Assembly (NCBI RefSeq): GCF_020073745.1
Contig: NZ_JAIRAU010000008.1
Location: forward strand, 62,001-126,000
DNA: 64,000 nt
Source: Nannocystis pusilla
Lineage (GTDB): Bacteria; Myxococcota_A; Polyangia; Nannocystales; Nannocystaceae
Reading direction: 5' to 3'
The position numbers were made by a program, and so were the translations under genes. Numbering within the stretch: the first letter of the stretch is position 1; each line of letters begins with the position of its first letter. Of this stretch, positions 60,997 to 64,000 are shown one piece after another. The notes under the pieces are model-generated. The model searched no databases. It was not told where the DNA came from and saw nothing but the letters and a program-made list of their open reading frames with translations.

Positions 60997-62048
60997 GTCA
61001 CCTGACCACCTGCTACGGCCCCGAAGTGGAAGCCGTCGCCGATCTCGCCGGCGACCTCGGCCCGTTCTCCTCGACCAACTTCGCGAACTTCAACCTCCGG
61101 CAGTGGCTCGACGTCGCGGGCACCCTCGGCTTCGGGCCCGCCCTGGTCGCGGCCGTGGACCAGCTCCGCAACCAGCGCGACGGCCTTCTCGCCCTCACCC
61201 CGACCGCGCTCTACACGTTCGATCGGTGGTTCAACGCGCTCCCGCGCGCGAGCTCGGCGACCGTCCCTCTCGCCGTCCGTACCGCCCGAGCCAAGGCGCG
61301 GCACGACGTCCTCTTCACCTACGCCGCAGCACGACGGACCCGGGGATGGTTCATCGACGAGCGAGCGAGCGACCTGGCTGGCGGCGCCAGCTTCTCGCCC
61401 GAGGGGACGACCCTGAGCGGACGCGCCTTCTACAACGACGTCGCCAGCTCGTTCCTCCATCCGCACCGCATCACCGATGAGGCGCCCGTCGGCGCGTGGC
61501 AGAGCCGAGTCCTCTTGTCGCTCGGGACGTTTCCGTGGGTGTACGGCACCCGGCTTTACGCCTCGGCCCCTGCGCTCGCATGGGAGCCCGCGGGCGGCTG
61601 GAGCCCCGCACTCACCGGCATGGCCCTGTGCGCGGACATGTGGCAGCCCGACACGAACCTCGTGCAGGACGCGCGCGAGGTCGTGGTCCGCTATCAACAC
61701 TTCCGGAAGACCTGCGACGAGGCGCTCCGCGATGTCCCGAACTATGACGCGAGGATCGCGATCCCCGGCCGCCTGTACCGGGAGGGCCTGCTGCTTCGCG
61801 CCGACCAAACGAGCCTGTCCGTCATCACGCTCTCCACCCCCCTCGGCCCCTTGAACGCGGTCGCGTACAACTACGTCACGCGTCGCTTCGCGGCCTTCTT
61901 CGCCCTGCGACGGGCCCTTCTCGCGGCCCCGAGGCTCGGGCCCGAGCTCGTAGTGAGCATCGCCAAGAACCCGGACCCGTGCCTCGCGTCCTTCGCACCG
62001 AAGTCCGTGGTCTTCCCGGCAGTGACGACCCTGGGGGTGAAGTCATGA
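60993..62048 (+). CDS. Operon protein 8: hypothetical (351 aa)
   Basis: ATG 60993 overlaps the previous stop. Alternating helix and strand (NFNLRQWLDVAGTLGFGPAL; WQSRVLLSLGTFPWVYGTRL; GRLYREGLLLRADQTSLSVI). The middle carries ARRTRGWFIDERASDLAGGA. No signal peptide, TM or enzyme signature. It is coupled by overlap to both neighbours, so the three products probably act in one assembly. Confidence 0.65.
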   Translation: MSHLTTCYGPEVEAVADLAGDLGPFSSTNFANFNLRQWLDVAGTLGFGPALVAAVDQLRNQRDGLLALTPTALYTFDRWFNALPRASSATVPLAVRTARAKARHDVLFTYAAARRTRGWFIDERASDLAGGASFSPEGTTLSGRAFYNDVASSFLHPHRITDEAPVGAWQSRVLLSLGTFPWVYGTRLYASAPALAWEPAGGWSPALTGMALCADMWQPDTNLVQDAREVVVRYQHFRKTCDEALRDVPNYDARIAIPGRLYREGLLLRADQTSLSVITLSTPLGPLNAVAYNYVTRRFAAFFALRRALLAAPRLGPELVVSIAKNPDPCLASFAPKSVVFPAVTTLGVKS

Positions 62049-63916
62049 TCATCGACGTCGCCACGGATCGCTATCAAAAGCTCTTCGGGCATCACCCCTT
62101 TGCGACGACGTTGTTCACCAGCGCGGGCATCCCCTACGAGGCGATGGTCGCCGCGCTCTCCGACCCCAGCGCCGCCGAGGGCACGCTCAACAATCTGCTG
62201 AAAGGCGAGCTCCAGAACCAGATCGGCACTCGCGACTTCAAGCTCGGGGCGCAGTACATGATCCACCGGATCGTCACGGCCGCGCAGGAGTCGATCGACA
62301 TGGGCTCGCTCGGTACGAACGGCGTCCTGCGCACGCTCGACGGCGCGATCGAGCTCGTCATGACGCGGTTCTCCCTGCAGGACCTGATGGACGAGGAGAT
62401 GGTCGCCAAGGCCCTGATCGACGCCGCGTTCGGCGCGGGGATGAAGGCGCTCGGAGCGCTCGGGCCCGTCGGCAAGGTCGTCGCGGCGATCGTCGGCTTT
62501 GGCGTCGCCATCGGTCAGGCGTGGATCGCCCGCCAGGAGGCGGCCAAGCAGAGCGAGGAGCAGGCGCGCCGCGCGGTGTTCGCGATGATGCCCCCGCTGC
62601 AGCAGCCCTCCAAGGACACCGACGACTATCTCGTGAATACCGTCTTGCTCCCGATCCTCGCAGGCGGCGAATGGACCAAGATCTTCAGCCCGCGCTTCGA
62701 CAGTGACGAGTGGGTCGGGGTCAAGCGGAAGGGGGGCTACGCGTTCGCGCCGGGAAAGACCACCCAAGGCGAGGATGACGCGGGCGAGGCGGTCTCCGTC
62801 TTCAAGCCCGGAGAGGGCCTCGGCCTGCTGCCCGGCATGGACATGATCACCTCCGTTGTCCAGGTGAGCCTCGATCCGTTCGGCCCGGAGATTGCGCGCT
62901 TCAACGCGGACCGGAGCTACCACTGGCCGATCAAGCGGGAACACGTCGTCGACGTCGGGCAGTATTACATCAACCTGGGCCGTCTCGGCGCCACCGCTTG
63001 GGCGCTCGTGGCCCAGCAGGAGCACAGCCTCGATCTCTACAAGGTCCACGTCGCCGCCCTGCACGAGAAGTGGAAGCGCTACTGCGGCGGGGGGATCCAG
63101 TTCCTCCGAGACAACGGGAAGGCATGGCAGGAAGGCGGGTCGCGCTTCGACGATCTCCGGTACGTGTACGGCAGCGCCATCGGCTGCGCCGTGGGGACCT
63201 GGCAGTGCTTCCTTTCGGGTGGCACTACCTATTCGCCGAAATACGGGCGCAGCATTCCCGGCAATCCCCGCGGCGAGATGGGCCAGTTCGACGGGCTCTC
63301 CCGGGAGTACGGCTGCGTCCTCCACCCGAATCAGACCCGCGCCACGACCAAGGGGGAGCCGTGCCTTATCAGCCTCTACGACTCGCACCTTCGGAAGACC
63401 CTCGACGACCTGCGAAAGCGCCAGGTCCACTATTTGCGACATTCGCTCCTGTGCGCCTATGTGCGGTCGAGCTGGGACGCCTTCAAAGACGACAAAATGA
63501 TGACCTTGCTCAAGCAGATGCGTGCGACCCTGCTCGAGCATCCCGACCGGCGCCTCGTGGATCTCGCGGACGTGCCCATGGGCGAGATGTTCGAGGGCCG
63601 GGACTGGCGCGAGCAGCTCAAAGAAAAGGGCGTCCAGTCCCGGCCGCCGGGCCTTCTCGGGCTCAAGCTCTCTGTGGGCACCATCGAGCCGGGCAAGGAG
63701 CCGCCACCGAAGGTGGAGGAAGACCCGCGGCCGATGCCCTTCGCGCAAGGCAAGCCGAAGCGCTGCAGCCCTGGCGTGTGCGAGCCCTCGGCCACGCCGG
63801 TAGACGACGGGAAGTACATCCGCCTCGCGGCCTATCTCGGCGGTACGGCGCTGACCTCGGCCGCGGGGTACTGGCTCTACCGTCAAACCCAAGCTCGCAA
63901 GGATTCACGATACTGA
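62045..63916 (+). CDS. Operon protein 9: large tail-anchored protein (623 aa)
   Basis: ATG 62045 overlaps the previous stop. Helical first 130 residues, then a Gly/Ala-rich hydrophobic stretch (KALGALGPVGKVVAAIVGFG) that may insert in a membrane, a large soluble middle with many aromatic residues and few Cys (GSAIGCAVGTWQCFLSGGTT), a Pro-rich segment, and a C-terminal TM helix (YIRLAAYLGGTALTSAAGYW) ending in basic residues. Same tail-anchor design as operon protein 6. No family recognised. Confidence 0.65.
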   Translation: MIIDVATDRYQKLFGHHPFATTLFTSAGIPYEAMVAALSDPSAAEGTLNNLLKGELQNQIGTRDFKLGAQYMIHRIVTAAQESIDMGSLGTNGVLRTLDGAIELVMTRFSLQDLMDEEMVAKALIDAAFGAGMKALGALGPVGKVVAAIVGFGVAIGQAWIARQEAAKQSEEQARRAVFAMMPPLQQPSKDTDDYLVNTVLLPILAGGEWTKIFSPRFDSDEWVGVKRKGGYAFAPGKTTQGEDDAGEAVSVFKPGEGLGLLPGMDMITSVVQVSLDPFGPEIARFNADRSYHWPIKREHVVDVGQYYINLGRLGATAWALVAQQEHSLDLYKVHVAALHEKWKRYCGGGIQFLRDNGKAWQEGGSRFDDLRYVYGSAIGCAVGTWQCFLSGGTTYSPKYGRSIPGNPRGEMGQFDGLSREYGCVLHPNQTRATTKGEPCLISLYDSHLRKTLDDLRKRQVHYLRHSLLCAYVRSSWDAFKDDKMMTLLKQMRATLLEHPDRRLVDLADVPMGEMFEGRDWREQLKEKGVQSRPPGLLGLKLSVGTIEPGKEPPPKVEEDPRPMPFAQGKPKRCSPGVCEPSATPVDDGKYIRLAAYLGGTALTSAAGYWLYRQTQARKDSRY

Positions 63917-63926
63917 GGAGTGCATC

Positions 63927-64000
63927 ATGACGCGCAAGCTGATCATTGAGGACATCCGTGCGACCGGATGGAGGCTCCACCTCCGCGATGAAGAAACGGG
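63927..64000 (+). CDS. Operon protein 10, N-terminus only (cut by the window edge)
   Basis: GAGGAG stands before ATG 63927. The visible residues are MTRKLIIEDIRATGWRLHLR and then DEETG. It shows that the operon continues beyond the window. Confidence 0.55.
   Translation, partial: MTRKLIIEDIRATGWRLHLRDEET

Noticed and set aside
61871..63892. A 670-residue open frame opposite operon protein 9
   Set aside because: Antisense shadow of a gene with a good start, 4-bp overlap and a C-terminal TM helix.

Overview
The window looks like myxobacterial chromosome, most likely the Nannocystis/Plesiocystis branch. The evidence is very high GC, coding bias to G/C at third positions, lipoproteins with a lipobox followed by Ser/Thr-rich linkers, a Ser/Thr kinase with an HRDLTPSN catalytic loop, and a large SpvB/Rhs protein. 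This is inference from composition and gene content; no rRNA or other phylogenetic marker is present.

Layout. (1) 1-3.1 kb: ordinary chromosome with an oxidoreductase and a SMUG-type uracil-DNA glycosylase. It ends in a STAS gene whose 5' half is missing beside a 10-bp inverted repeat, which I read as the left edge of an accessory region. (2) 3.9-25.6 kb: a defence-like island. It holds a translationally coupled TIR-VMAP / MoxR ATPase / SAV_2336-type operon followed by a 4-TM SLATT protein; a TIR-like (PF10137-type) + RNase HI pair facing an HNH-like gene; an IS66 element inserted in that HNH gene; an ATP-grasp peptide-ligase locus with a candidate RiPP precursor; a PP2C fragment; a large NACHT NTPase with a multi-TM tail; and several decayed genes. 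(3) 26.4-33.0 kb: a Ser/Thr kinase with a 70-residue acidic leader, followed by envelope proteins and lipoproteins, then shredded Rhs fragments. (4) 33.6-46.5 kb: a minus-strand cluster running from a small gene and a Crp/Fnr regulator through a 1282-aa lipoprotein with a Tc-toxin-A-like C-terminus, two small proteins and a 1978-aa SpvB/Rhs protein ending in a NucA/NucB-like nuclease, to a SUKH-type immunity protein. (5) 46.7-52.9 kb: two paralogous MerR-like HTH genes with matching upstream regions, a low-GC HEPN-like gene, an orphan acidic protein and 182-bp-period repeats. (6) 52.9-55.6 kb: a second IS66 copy in inverted orientation. (7) 56.0-64.0 kb: a compact plus-strand operon of at least ten genes with no recognisable homologues except a lysozyme-like/lytic-transglycosylase-like protein. 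Three products have single terminal TM anchors and two are beta-rich, so it resembles a structural or virion-like module. It continues past the right edge.

The two IS66 copies are both 2719 bp and each is flanked by a perfect 8-bp target duplication (GGTTCCAC and CGAAGTTC), so they arrived independently. They form inverted repeats about 38 kb apart.

The most interesting systems are the TIR-VMAP/MoxR/SAV_2336/SLATT operon, the Tc-like lipoprotein plus Rhs-nuclease/immunity cluster, the unrecognised 56-64 kb operon, and the ATP-grasp/precursor locus. All family names are from motif recognition by eye; no database search was run.
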